Shown: piece by piece, positions 54,991 to 64,000 of the stretch
Position numbering within the stretch: position 1 is the first letter of the stretch
How the letters are laid out: every line of letters begins with the position of its first letter
Position numbers and translations under genes: made by a program
Source of the DNA: Agaribacillus aureus
GTDB taxonomy: Bacteria; Bacteroidota; Bacteroidia; Cytophagales; Cyclobacteriaceae
DNA length: 64,000 nt
Reading direction: 5' to 3'
Assembly (NCBI GenBank): GCA_030442055.1
Contig: JAUJEB010000002.1
Span: 248,001 to 312,000 of the forward strand
Notes under the pieces: generated by a model
Told to the model about the DNA's origin: nothing
Databases searched by the model: none
What the model saw: only the letters and a program-made list of their open reading frames with translations

Positions 54991-56262
54991 ATGGCAAGAA
55001 CCGAGCGCGCGTATATTGACCTCTGTAAAAAACAGATAGAAGAAAAGTTCTCCTTTGGCAATGGCCAGGGTTATACACAGCGTGACCTGGAGGTCTTATC
55101 GGCGACCATCGAGGAAAAAACCGGAATTACCATTAGTCTCTCTACCCTGAAGCGGCTTTGGAAAAACAATTATAAACAAAGCCCACAGCTGGCATCGCTC
55201 AATGCTTTGGCCGGTATTCTGGATTACAAAGACTGGCATGCTTTCAAGCAGGCCAATCAAAAAAAATCTAACATCTTCATACCTCACCTCAAGTGGGTAG
55301 CACCAGCGGGTCTGCTTTTTATGGCGCTGATCTGGGTTTTAACCACTTCGGTCGGATCTATAAATCCTTCTGAGAAAAAAGACGCCGATAAATCGCTGAT
55401 CATCACGGGACCCGTGCATTTTGAAGCTTCCAAGACCGTAACCTCGGGTATTCCCAATACCGTTATTTTTAAATACGACGTGTCCAACGTAATAGCGGAT
55501 ACTATTTACATTCAGCAATCCTGGAACAAACACAAAAGGCTTGGAATAGATCCGGAAGGCAGTGCGGTAGCCAGTATTTATTACGAATCGGGATTTCACC
55601 GGGCAAGGCTCATGGCCAATGACTCCATCATAGCCATGCTTCCCATACATATCCTAAGTAATGGCTGGGAGCCTCACGTATACTACAGCTCAGCTGATCC
55701 ACGTCCTATTGATTTCAAGAATGAAAAGTTTGTTACCAACGGCCGGCTACACCTGGACTCTGCCATGTTAAGCAAACGATACGTTGATTTTTCAAAAGAT
55801 TTTTTTTCAAGGATTTCCAATAGCCGGATTTTTGACGTGCACTCTGACAATTTTAGCTTTCTGACCCGTATGAAAGTCGATAGCTTATCCGATTCCCTTT
55901 GTCCGTGGATGAATATTGTCCTGGTCACAGAAGTACATATTTTCAGCGTATCTCTGAACAAAAATGGCTGTGAAAAGTATGTGAGCTATAAGCTGGGAGA
56001 GATCAGAAAGTCGGGGTCAAACAATGACCTTTCGGCGCTGGGATGCCAGGTCTATGACTGGCAGGAACTGGAAGTGCGGGTTAAGGACAAGCATGCTGCT
56101 ATCTATCTCAATGGCGCACTGACCTACGAAGAGCAGTTCAAGGAGGACCTGGGAAAGATCAAGGCACTCATTTATATCTTCGACGGCACCGGCTCCATAG
56201 ATTATACCAGGCTCAGCGACGGAAATGGCAAAATGGTATTTGAGGACCATTTTGGAGGATAA
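54991..56262 (+). CDS. Membrane protein with HTH-like N-terminus and beta-sandwich C-terminus
   Basis: Protein of 423 residues. Residues 1-85 look like a DNA- or protein-binding helical domain (TQRDLEVLSATIEEKTGITI, STLKRLWKNNYKQ, then LAGILDYKDWHAF), often seen at the front of Bacteroidota membrane regulators. One membrane span follows (about 102-120; GLLFMALIWVLTTSV). The periplasmic part has a PKD/Ig-like domain (about 140-240) and a LamG-like sandwich (about 245-420; WQELEVRVKDKHAAIYLNG), reminiscent of the divergent neighbour at 54237. A membrane-bound regulator sensing a glycan is a guess. Confidence 0.7.
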   Translation: MARTERAYIDLCKKQIEEKFSFGNGQGYTQRDLEVLSATIEEKTGITISLSTLKRLWKNNYKQSPQLASLNALAGILDYKDWHAFKQANQKKSNIFIPHLKWVAPAGLLFMALIWVLTTSVGSINPSEKKDADKSLIITGPVHFEASKTVTSGIPNTVIFKYDVSNVIADTIYIQQSWNKHKRLGIDPEGSAVASIYYESGFHRARLMANDSIIAMLPIHILSNGWEPHVYYSSADPRPIDFKNEKFVTNGRLHLDSAMLSKRYVDFSKDFFSRISNSRIFDVHSDNFSFLTRMKVDSLSDSLCPWMNIVLVTEVHIFSVSLNKNGCEKYVSYKLGEIRKSGSNNDLSALGCQVYDWQELEVRVKDKHAAIYLNGALTYEEQFKEDLGKIKALIYIFDGTGSIDYTRLSDGNGKMVFEDHFGG

Positions 56263-56366
56263 GCCACCTGACAGCTCTTTGATTTTTTTAAAAAGCGAAT
56301 ATCCCCAATTGCCTTAACCCTTACACACTACACACTCACTCTCACCCTCACACTATATTTAGGTGG

Positions 56367-59099
56367 TTATTCATTTTTAAGTACATTAACCGGGTTGGTA
56401 GTTGCCGCATTAAAGGTTTTCCAACTAACGGTTATTATTGCAATCAGTAGTGCACCGAGGCCTGAAGCGATAAATGGAGCTCCGGTCAAATCAATTCTAA
56501 AAGCGAAATTTTCCAGCCAGTTGCGCATAACCATCCAGGCAATGGGGCATGCTAAAACAAAGGCAATAAAAACGAGAAAAAGGAACTCCCTGCTCAACAG
56601 TCTCACAATATGATTTACGGAAGCGCCCAACACTTTTCGAATACCGACTTCTTTACTTCTTCTGGCAGTAGTGAACGCAGAAAGACCGAATAGTCCCAAA
56701 GAAGCAATCAAAATACTCACCCCGGAAAAGATCCCGAATATATGGGCAAACTTTTTGTCCTCATCGTACTGACCTTTAAATACGGTGTCAGTCATTTCAT
56801 AATGAAATACGTCTTCCGGAAATAACTGGTCATATATTGACTTTACCTCCATAAGGGAATTATTCAAATCGGCCGTGTTAAGCTTAATGGTCATAAATCT
56901 ATTGGTAGGGGTATACCAAAACATTACCGGTTGTGTTTCCTTGTGAACGGATGACCAGTTGAAATCTTCGAGCACACCCAGGATGTAAAATTTGCCCCCA
57001 TCGAGGTTTGTAATAATTTGTCCAACAGCGTCTTCATTACGTTTGAATCCCCAGGTTTTGACCGCGGTCTCATTAACCAGCACCTTGTTTACTTTCTGCT
57101 GACCACCGGTATTTCTGGACATACCTTCTGTGAATGGCGCTCCGGCCACTATTGTGAGGCCGTAAACATCGGCAAAGTCATGGTCAACTCCAGTACCTGT
57201 AACAGTTTGTATGCCGGTTTGCCCGGCACTGTCGACCTCGAAATGATGTGGAAAGTTTAGTCCGCGTCCTGCCTGATTACCGGTGAAAGAAACACTGGCG
57301 ACAGAGGAAAGTGCGAGGATCTCCTTTTTTAATGCAGGTTCAGCGCTTCTGTTATTCATGCCTTCCGGCAATAGCCTTGGACTTCTTATCGTGACCAGCT
57401 CGCTCATTTCCAGGCCAATATCCTTCTTTTGCATATAGTTTAATTGCTTAAAAACTACGGTGGTACAAACCAGAAGGGCGATAACAGGGGTATATTGTAA
57501 AACGATTAATACCCTTCTAAGATTGGAACGCCCCGCCGGCGATGAGAAGTTTCCCCGCAACACCGTGATTGGCCGAAAAGATGAAAGAACAAGAGCAGGG
57601 TATGCCCCTGAAAGCACTACACCCAATAAAAAGACCCCACCGAATAAAATTAAAAAGGGTTTACTCAACCAAAAAGTAGGTGTAAAACCCAGTTGGGAGA
57701 AGGCGTTGATAGTAGGCATTAGCAGCAATAACAGCAAAAGCGCCAGTACAAGTGCTGTGAAATTTATTAAAGCGGCTTCGAAAAAGAATTGCCATTGGAT
57801 ATTTGACCTGTTTGCACCGGTAACTTTTCGAATACCAACCTCTTTGGCTCTATCTAACGATCGGATGGTAGAAAGATTAACGTAACTGATAAAAGCTATC
57901 ACAAGTGTAATGATGCCAATGACCGTAAGAAAATAAACGATCTGATCATTTCCGGTTCTGGTGGTTAACTGTACCGAACCAAATCCCGTCACACCAAGGT
58001 CGGTCTCCCTGTCAAAATAAACGGATTTCATTGGTTGTAGCACCGTGCTCAGTTTGATGTTATTCCGTCGGAGGTTCTCACCGATATGATGGTCTACAAT
58101 ATCTGTCATTATCTTCTCTATTTTTTCCAGGTCTGAATTCGGGGTAATAGAGACAAATGTGGTGTATTCATCCCGACCCCAGGCCATATTCTTTAAAGCT
58201 TGTTCGGAAAGATTGTTGAGAAAATTCAGATTTGGTATAACGACATCAAATTGAATATGGGAGTTCTGAGGGATATCTTTAAGCAAACCGGTAACCACAA
58301 AACTTTGAGGAGCACCCAGCAATGCGTAGTCAACAATTTTGCCAACAGGATTTTCCGGGCCAAACATCCTTTGAGCTATGCCCTCGGTTAATAAAATTGC
58401 CTGAGGTTGCTGAAGCGCCGTATTTGGGTCACCCGAGAGGAGCGGAAAGGAAAAAATGGACAGGAAAGTTGTATCCACAATAATCGCTCGGATGTCTTTG
58501 AAGGTTTGTTTATTTTCTCCTTCGGTATGGCTTACGGTCGGACCTTCCTGGAAAAAATCAGCCTGTATTCTGGTAAAGTTTTCTAACTCCGGTATCTCGG
58601 CAGCAAACGCCTCGCCGGCCCCATAAAAAATATGGGAAAAGGTTTCGGCTGTTTGACCATTCACCTCAGTTTTGAAAGCCACGCGGTAGATTTGATCTAC
58701 TTTTTCGTGAAACTGGTCTGCGCCCCTCTCCATCGTAACATACTGAAAGATAAGCATACTACATGCGAGCCCCAGGGTAAGACCTGCCAGATTGATGGTA
58801 GAATATGTTTTATATCTCGCTATGTTTCGGAGGGCGGTGATAAAATAATTTCTTAACATGGTAAAGTTGATTAAGGGTGAACGACGATCAATTAGCTTTT
58901 TTCTGACAGCAAAAGGTTGGATGAATCCTAATACAGTAAACACATAATCCCAATAAGCTTTTCTTGGTCCATTTTTGTGAAACTGATAGGTGTATTCTTC
59001 CAATAAATCCCCATATATTTCTTCCAGTAGATGTGGGGCACAAATCCGGTGTAACAATTTTGTGGCCCAACGCGGAGGGTGTTGACGTTTTTCCATCAT
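56367..59099 (-). CDS. FtsX/MacB-type ABC permease with prefix domain
   Basis: Permease of 910 residues from Met at 59099, which overlaps the PadR stop by 4 bases (ATGA); 12 extra codons precede it in frame. The N-terminal prefix (about 1-80; RWATKLLHRICAPHLLEEIY, YGDLLEEYTYQFHKNGPRKA) is typical of PadR-linked permeases. Then come membrane span, MacB domain, FtsX block (IITLVIAFISYVNLSTIRSL), second periplasmic domain, and the last FtsX block (SKEVGIRKVLGASVNHIVRL). Same architecture as 51626-54040 plus the prefix. No ATPase gene in the neighbourhood. Confidence 0.93.
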   Translation of the reverse strand: MMEKRQHPPRWATKLLHRICAPHLLEEIYGDLLEEYTYQFHKNGPRKAYWDYVFTVLGFIQPFAVRKKLIDRRSPLINFTMLRNYFITALRNIARYKTYSTINLAGLTLGLACSMLIFQYVTMERGADQFHEKVDQIYRVAFKTEVNGQTAETFSHIFYGAGEAFAAEIPELENFTRIQADFFQEGPTVSHTEGENKQTFKDIRAIIVDTTFLSIFSFPLLSGDPNTALQQPQAILLTEGIAQRMFGPENPVGKIVDYALLGAPQSFVVTGLLKDIPQNSHIQFDVVIPNLNFLNNLSEQALKNMAWGRDEYTTFVSITPNSDLEKIEKIMTDIVDHHIGENLRRNNIKLSTVLQPMKSVYFDRETDLGVTGFGSVQLTTRTGNDQIVYFLTVIGIITLVIAFISYVNLSTIRSLDRAKEVGIRKVTGANRSNIQWQFFFEAALINFTALVLALLLLLLLMPTINAFSQLGFTPTFWLSKPFLILFGGVFLLGVVLSGAYPALVLSSFRPITVLRGNFSSPAGRSNLRRVLIVLQYTPVIALLVCTTVVFKQLNYMQKKDIGLEMSELVTIRSPRLLPEGMNNRSAEPALKKEILALSSVASVSFTGNQAGRGLNFPHHFEVDSAGQTGIQTVTGTGVDHDFADVYGLTIVAGAPFTEGMSRNTGGQQKVNKVLVNETAVKTWGFKRNEDAVGQIITNLDGGKFYILGVLEDFNWSSVHKETQPVMFWYTPTNRFMTIKLNTADLNNSLMEVKSIYDQLFPEDVFHYEMTDTVFKGQYDEDKKFAHIFGIFSGVSILIASLGLFGLSAFTTARRSKEVGIRKVLGASVNHIVRLLSREFLFLVFIAFVLACPIAWMVMRNWLENFAFRIDLTGAPFIASGLGALLIAIITVSWKTFNAATTNPVNVLKNE

Positions 59100-59431
59100 A
59101 TTTCGGATATAGGTTTTATTGATGTCATATTCCATAGTCTCTGGCGCACAAATTGAATTTCCTGTAATATCCTTATCCCCGCTTCAGATGCTGTAAACAT
59201 ACGTTTGCGCCTCCCCCCTCGTACCGCCGTGGGCGCGCCCATTGTTGAGTTAACCATGCCTTTATCCATCAACCGATGCAGAGCAGCATGCACTTGGTTG
59301 AGTTTTACAGAGCGGCCGGTTTGTTCATTTATTTCATGCATGATGGACACGCCGTAAGCATGGTCTCCCAAGGCCGAGACGGTGAGCAACACTATTTCCT
59401 CAAATTCGCCTAAAAAGGAACGCTTTTTCAT
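59096..59431 (-). CDS. PadR-family transcriptional regulator
   Basis: Winged-helix regulator of 111 residues: FLGEFEEIVLLTVSALGDHA, YGVSIMHEINEQTGRSVKLN, VHAALHRLMDKGMVNSTMG, with a basic wing RGGRRKRMFTASEAG. The stop overlaps the start of the permease gene, a standard pair in Bacteroidota in which PadR probably represses the permease in response to a stress ligand. Confidence 0.93.
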   Translation of the reverse strand: MKKRSFLGEFEEIVLLTVSALGDHAYGVSIMHEINEQTGRSVKLNQVHAALHRLMDKGMVNSTMGAPTAVRGGRRKRMFTASEAGIRILQEIQFVRQRLWNMTSIKPISEI

Positions 59432-59583
59432 TAAATCTATTTTTGCTGATAAAATGTATAGTTAGCAAAATCCAATAAAAAAACCAAATTTGTAGTTGAA
59501 ATTGTTTAGTGAGAAGTTGCTACCGGCAACCAACTGCCTGACCATCGTGTTTTGGATAAATGGCAAAAATAGGCTAAATTGAT

Positions 59584-60210
59584 ATGACATGTATTAGCAA
59601 CTATGTCATGTCTCCAGCCTTTAATCAACGAGTACTTTGGAAAAAATTCAAAAAAGGAAACCGGCAGGCCTTTGAGGCAATCTACCATGAGTACTATGCT
59701 TCGCTGTATTTTTATGCGTTAAAAATGACCGCCAACAGGTCCCTGGCACAGGAATGTGTACAAGATCTTTTTGTAACACTTTGGAAAACAAGAAAGGGAC
59801 TGGCAGATATCTCCAGCATTAAACCTTATCTTTTTAAATCGCTGAACCGGCTTGTAGCCAGATCCGCGCCATCTTTTTACGGTGGTCCGTTTTCAACAAA
59901 ACCCAAAATAGATATCGCCTTTTCACCGGAGGATTTACTTATTGAACAGCAAGACGACTTACACAAACGTGAAACATTGACTACTGTCTTAAATTCTTTG
60001 CCAGCCAGGCAGAAAGAGGTAATTTATCTTAAATACTATGAGGAGTTAAGTTATGCGGAAATAGCCGAAACGCTACATATCAACTACCAGTCTGTCATCA
60101 ACCTCATGTATAAAGCTTTCAAAAGACTACGTCTCAAGACGGCACTGAAACGGCTCATCGATGATTACAACACTTTTCCGTTTTTGATATTGAGTGCAGA
60201 GTTGCTTTAA
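59584..60210 (+). CDS. ECF RNA polymerase sigma factor (FecI-type)
   Basis: Sigma-70 family ECF factor of 208 residues; the second Met (59608, MSPAFNQRVLWKK) may be the start. Region 2 includes FEAIYHEYYASLYFYALKM and VQDLFVTLWKTRKGL. Region 4 includes LPARQKEVIYLKYYEELSYA and AEIAETLHINYQSVINLMYK. It is followed by FecR and a SusC with STN domain, the standard surface-signalling trio. Confidence 0.94.
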   Translation: MTCISNYVMSPAFNQRVLWKKFKKGNRQAFEAIYHEYYASLYFYALKMTANRSLAQECVQDLFVTLWKTRKGLADISSIKPYLFKSLNRLVARSAPSFYGGPFSTKPKIDIAFSPEDLLIEQQDDLHKRETLTTVLNSLPARQKEVIYLKYYEELSYAEIAETLHINYQSVINLMYKAFKRLRLKTALKRLIDDYNTFPFLILSAELL

Positions 60211-60414
60211 AATGTCAATCGGCAACAAAAGGCACTTCCTTTTTTAAACAAATTGCAAAAATATTTTTTTGCCATTAGAAGTCAGCGTTAGCCATCAAGT
60301 TATCAACAAAACAGCCATTTCTTTAACATCAATACACAAAAAATCGCTATTCTTTGCAAATAGTTTTTCATTGCCCGGATAGGTAGCCAAAGGCAGGGAG
60401 TATGAAAAGGGCTG

Positions 60415-61443
60415 GTGATGCCTCTTAAAGGAAAAACCTCTGAAGCATTGAAAAAAGCACCCACGATCGTGACCCGTTTAATTGAAGACAAGAGTTTTCA
60501 GGCATGGGCCGTTAAATCAAACACATCCGACCAGGCTTATTGGGAGGAATGGATCTCCCTTCACCCTGAATACCGGGAAGAGGTTGATATCGCGGCTGAA
60601 ATCGTTCGGGGAATAAAGTTTTCCCGTAAGCAACTTTCACCTGCCGAAATCAACGAGGCATGGCAAGATCTCCGGTATAGAATAGGTAAACCGAAAAGAC
60701 TCCGGAATACCTGGCTACATGCTGCTTCTCTGGCAGGACTGGCGATCATTACCACTGCCTTATGGCTATGGCTTGGCACGGAAGCGGATGAGTTGGTTTA
60801 TCAAACACCTTTTGGCAAAACCGCCTCCTGGCAACTTCCGGATGGCTCAAAGCTCACATTAAACGCGCACTCAAAGGTAGCCTACAGCGTATCAGACGAC
60901 CCTTATCCCATAAGAGAGGTTTCCCTGAACGGCGAAGCCTATTTTGAGGTGGTTCACCTTGGGGAAAACGAAGCTATTCCGTTTTTGGTAAAAACGCCGG
61001 ATCTGACTGTAAGGGTGCTGGGAACAGAATTTAATGTGAGCACCAGGCGGGGACTTACCCGTGTGGTACTCGATGCCGGCAACGTGCAGTTGCAGCTACC
61101 TACCGAAGCGGTAACTGCCATGAGACCCGGAGAGCTTGTCGAATACACGCCACTGGATAATCAGATACGCAAAGAGCAGGTGGATACTGAGATCTTCACC
61201 TCCTGGCGAAAACACCTTTTAAAATTTGATGATACCCCTCTCGGCAAGGTGGCGCTGGTCATTGAAGATAATTACGGGGTTGATGTAACTTTTGAAGACC
61301 CCAGTCTCAGGCTTATCCGCGTTACCGGTGAGATCTCTGATAAAAACCTGGAAACGCTTTTATTGGCTTTATCAAAGCTTTTTGACCTTGACATTGAACA
61401 TTCCAGGCATGCGGTCCACTTTAAAAAAATGACGAAACCATGA
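60415..61443 (+). CDS. FecR-family anti-sigma factor
   Basis: Protein of 342 residues. Cytoplasmic sigma-binding part (about 20-95; WEEWISLHPEYREEVDIAAE), one membrane span (about 103-121; ASLAGLAIITTALWLWLG), then the FecR beta domain (about 128-245; GKTASWQLPDGSKLTLNAH, GEAYFEVVH, VRVLGTEFNVS) and a C-terminal DUF4974/STN-like domain (about 268-338; KVALVIEDNYGVDVTFEDPS). It relays the signal from the outer-membrane transporter to the ECF sigma encoded 205 bases upstream. Confidence 0.95.
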   Translation: MMPLKGKTSEALKKAPTIVTRLIEDKSFQAWAVKSNTSDQAYWEEWISLHPEYREEVDIAAEIVRGIKFSRKQLSPAEINEAWQDLRYRIGKPKRLRNTWLHAASLAGLAIITTALWLWLGTEADELVYQTPFGKTASWQLPDGSKLTLNAHSKVAYSVSDDPYPIREVSLNGEAYFEVVHLGENEAIPFLVKTPDLTVRVLGTEFNVSTRRGLTRVVLDAGNVQLQLPTEAVTAMRPGELVEYTPLDNQIRKEQVDTEIFTSWRKHLLKFDDTPLGKVALVIEDNYGVDVTFEDPSLRLIRVTGEISDKNLETLLLALSKLFDLDIEHSRHAVHFKKMTKP

Positions 61444-61464
61444 TGAACCTTAACTAAAACTACC

Positions 61465-64000
61465 ATGAAACCTCTTTCCATTCCACTTAAACGGTTAACC
61501 TGCACTGTTTGGCTAGCGATCACCTGGCCGGTGGTAATAGCCCAGGACCATGCTGCTTTACAGGTAGCACTTTTGCAGGATCAGCAAGTCCCGGATGAAA
61601 GAAAGCTTGTAGACATCATCGCGTTACTCCAGGAGCATTATCAGGTCTCATTTTTGTATGATAAAATGCTCATCAAAGGGCAGGCGACGGCGGTTCAGCT
61701 CGATTTAAAGGCCGGCATTGAAAGCAATCTCAAGAAGATCTTTCACAGAACGAGTACACTTACCTATCAAAAGATCGACCTTCAGACTTACATTATTTTG
61801 AAAAAAGACCGCAAAGATCCGCTTATTAACATGCTCGATCCGATTCCGGCGCAAGACAAAAATAAGAACGGAGCTCCAGGATTCAACCGGCAATTCAAAT
61901 CCTATCTAAACAAAGACCGGCAGTATCGGAGCACCCGCAGAACAGCGGAAAAAACCATCAGCGGTAAAGTCACCGAGGCAGGTTCCAATACGCCGATTCC
62001 CGGTGTAAACATCCTTGTAAAAGGTACCAATACCGGATCTGTAACAGGTATTGACGGCAGCTACACCCTCGTGGCGCCGGACGATGCTACCGTGCTGATT
62101 TTTTCCTCTGTGGGCTACGTTTCCCAGGAGGTCATGATCAATGGCCAAAGCATCATCAACGTGGCCATGCTTCCTGATGTCACACAGTTGGGAGAAATAG
62201 TGGTTACTGCTCTGGGGATCAGGAAAGAATCCAGAAAGGTAGGCTACGCCACCAGCAATGTGGATGCCAGGGAGATCACAGAAAACAGATCTCCAAACTT
62301 TATCAATGCTTTACAAGGAAAAGTGGCTGGGGTCAATATCTCCGCACTTGGAACAGGACCAGCGGGAACATCGAAGATCCGTATCAGGGGACAATCGTCT
62401 ATTGCCGGTCAGAACAATCCGTTAATTGTCATCAACGGTGTGCCGATCGATAACACTAACTTTGGTACCAACCCCCGAAATGAAGCCTCGGATAGCTCCA
62501 TAGGCGTTAGAAGCGGTGGAGGGAATACCTCTGATGGTGGCGACGGACTTTCAAGCATTAATCCGGATGATATAGAAAGCATGACCATTCTAAAAGGCGC
62601 CACCGCTGCCGCGCTGTACGGCTCAAGAGCCAAGGATGGTGTTATTATGATTACTACTAAAACCCGCGGAGATGGAGAAGGCATTGCCATCACCTATAAC
62701 ATTAACTACACCAACGAATCTCCGCTGGATTTTACAGACTACCAGTACGAGTATGGTCAGGGTGAAAACGGGGTGCGACCGACCTCGCCTAACCCTACCT
62801 CAGGCCAGTGGTCTTTTGGGGAACGTTTTCAACCCGGGATGACCCAGGTTTTGTTTGACAATCTGGTACTGCCTTATGCGCCGGTAAGGGACCGCGTCAA
62901 AAAGTTTTACAGGAATGGTCAGAATGTTACCAACACGGTAACCTTGTCTTCAGGAGGTGAAAAAGGTGGCTTTAACCTTTCCCTGTCCAATTTAAAAAGC
63001 CGGGGCATTGTGCCCAATCATACATTCTCCCGGAAAACGGTCAACTTAGGGCTGACACATAATTTCAATGAGAAATTCAATATCTCAGCCAATGTCAATT
63101 ACTCCAACGAATACAATAGAAACCCACCAAATGTGGCGCAACAGGATAATACCATTCCGGTTACCATTTCCAACCTGGCCAACTCCATGCCATTGGAAGT
63201 ATTGGAAGCCAACGCCTTCAATGAAGCCGGGGACGAATATGTATATTCCAGATTCCGCAATCGGACCAACCCGTATTTTACCCTGCAAAGACAATTTCAA
63301 AACATCCGCCGCGATCGCATTTTTGGGAATATCGCTTTAAAATATAATTTATTACCCTGGCTGACAGTACAGGGACGGATCGGGCAGGACTACTGGTCAC
63401 GGGATCAGGATTACAATAACTACCCTACCGGCCAGGCCTCCCGTCCCCCTGCACCCAGTGGCTTTTCCAATGGGATTTATACCCAGGAATCCCGTCGTTT
63501 CAGAGAGATCAATGCTGATTTCTTAGTAACTGCCAACCGTGAGCTAGGCGATTTTGGCGTAGACCTTAGTTTTGGTGGCAATCATATGTACCGCAGGTCT
63601 GACCTCAATAGCGTGCAGGTGACCGACTTTGTGATCAGAGATCTGTATACCGTACAAAACGGAAGAGTGAAAGATCCGCTGTACCAGCTAAGAGAGAGAG
63701 GTGTTAATTCTCTTTACGGGTCGGCGGAACTTTCCTACAAGGGGTTGCTCTATTTGAATGGCACCCTGAGGAATGACTGGTTCTCAACCCTTTCCCCTAA
63801 AAACCGCAGCATTCTGTATCCTTCAATTTCGCTAAGCTACGTCTTTTCCGAATCCCTCAAAAACCTACCCTCCTGGCTCTCATTTGGGAAACTAAGGCTG
63901 GCTTATGCAGATGTCGGCAGTGACAGCGATGTCCAGGAATATTCAGACGTATTGTTTTACAGCATAAATGCTAATTTCCTGGCCAATGGCTCAGGCAATC
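61465..64000 (+). CDS. SusC/RagA TonB-dependent transporter with STN domain (cut by window end)
   Basis: Open from the ATG at 61465 to the end of the window, at least 845 codons. Signal peptide (MKPLSIPLKRLTCTVW, cut after VIAQ); STN secretin-like domain (about 45-110; KLVDIIALLQEHYQVSFLYD); carboxypeptidase-D-like domain (about 172-245; NTPIPGVNILVKGTNTGSVT); TonB box and plug (GEIVVTALGIRKES, ILKGATAAALYGSRAKDGV); then barrel strands. The STN domain contacts FecR, so this transporter also signals to the sigma factor. A SusD partner would be expected just beyond the window. Confidence 0.95.
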   Translation, partial: MKPLSIPLKRLTCTVWLAITWPVVIAQDHAALQVALLQDQQVPDERKLVDIIALLQEHYQVSFLYDKMLIKGQATAVQLDLKAGIESNLKKIFHRTSTLTYQKIDLQTYIILKKDRKDPLINMLDPIPAQDKNKNGAPGFNRQFKSYLNKDRQYRSTRRTAEKTISGKVTEAGSNTPIPGVNILVKGTNTGSVTGIDGSYTLVAPDDATVLIFSSVGYVSQEVMINGQSIINVAMLPDVTQLGEIVVTALGIRKESRKVGYATSNVDAREITENRSPNFINALQGKVAGVNISALGTGPAGTSKIRIRGQSSIAGQNNPLIVINGVPIDNTNFGTNPRNEASDSSIGVRSGGGNTSDGGDGLSSINPDDIESMTILKGATAAALYGSRAKDGVIMITTKTRGDGEGIAITYNINYTNESPLDFTDYQYEYGQGENGVRPTSPNPTSGQWSFGERFQPGMTQVLFDNLVLPYAPVRDRVKKFYRNGQNVTNTVTLSSGGEKGGFNLSLSNLKSRGIVPNHTFSRKTVNLGLTHNFNEKFNISANVNYSNEYNRNPPNVAQQDNTIPVTISNLANSMPLEVLEANAFNEAGDEYVYSRFRNRTNPYFTLQRQFQNIRRDRIFGNIALKYNLLPWLTVQGRIGQDYWSRDQDYNNYPTGQASRPPAPSGFSNGIYTQESRRFREINADFLVTANRELGDFGVDLSFGGNHMYRRSDLNSVQVTDFVIRDLYTVQNGRVKDPLYQLRERGVNSLYGSAELSYKGLLYLNGTLRNDWFSTLSPKNRSILYPSISLSYVFSESLKNLPSWLSFGKLRLAYADVGSDSDVQEYSDVLFYSINANFLANGSGN

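Noticed and set aside
51626-59431. Efflux operon with an ABC ATPase
   Set aside because: Both large membrane proteins are permeases; no Walker A/B ATPase gene is present, so a complete transporter cannot be claimed here.
1-64000. tRNA, rRNA and CRISPR arrays
   Set aside because: Looked for in the intergenic stretches by eye; no cloverleaf with a GTTCAAATC-type arm, no rRNA-like segment and no repeat-spacer array was seen.

Overview
The window looks like a chromosomal segment of a Bacteroidota bacterium, most likely order Cytophagales (a Fulvivirga- or Cyclobacteriaceae-like lineage; this placement is inference from gene content). The evidence is type IX secretion C-terminal domains, SusC/SusD pairs, a hybrid two-component system (HTCS), FecI/FecR-type regulation, many lipoproteins with a Cys lipobox, MacB/FtsX permeases carrying the Bacteroidota prefix domain, and TAnnTTTG-type -7 boxes.

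Layout. 0-5 kb: a giant secreted subtilase with 15 BspA-like (DUF285) repeats. 5-10 kb: a lipocalin-like lipoprotein and an AT-rich block of unrecognised genes. 9.7-13.8 kb: a translationally coupled PSD1/DUF1501 pair. 14-25 kb: an accessory zone on the minus strand with secreted or surface proteins, imperfect palindromes built like integron attC sites, two remnants of one IS5-like element facing outward around a 3-kb surface-protein operon, and four copies of a regulatory module made of two 9-bp direct repeats 21 bp apart plus a -7 box. One copy appears to drive a short structured RNA. 25.5-42 kb: a polysaccharide utilisation locus with an AraC regulator, HTCS, SusC, SusD, a beta-helix protein, a GH2 enzyme, a calcineurin-like phosphoesterase and an EEP phosphatase. 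Four 16-bp direct repeats about 21 bp apart lie upstream of susC and are a plausible HTCS operator. 42-44 kb: an ECF sigma, putative anti-sigma and outer-membrane protein operon. 44.5-50 kb: a DNRLRE lipoprotein, an ArsR/SRPBCC operon with dyad operators, a small Cys-rich lipoprotein and a two-subunit molybdenum hydroxylase. 50-59.5 kb: a CarboxypepD-type protein, two large FtsX/MacB permeases (one coupled to a PadR regulator), a LamG/DUF1080-like protein and a membrane-anchored regulator-like protein. 59.6-64 kb: ECF sigma, FecR and a STN-containing SusC cut by the window end.

How the parts fit. The window contains at least three cell-surface signalling circuits: the HTCS polysaccharide utilisation locus, the sigma/anti-sigma/outer-membrane operon, and the FecI-FecR-SusC trio. 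The 14-25 kb zone looks like a hot spot for exchange of surface proteins. The most unusual signals there are the attC-like palindromes abutting genes, without any integrase in view, and the repeated operator-promoter module, which fits a LytTR-family regulator encoded elsewhere. No rRNA, tRNA or CRISPR array was seen.
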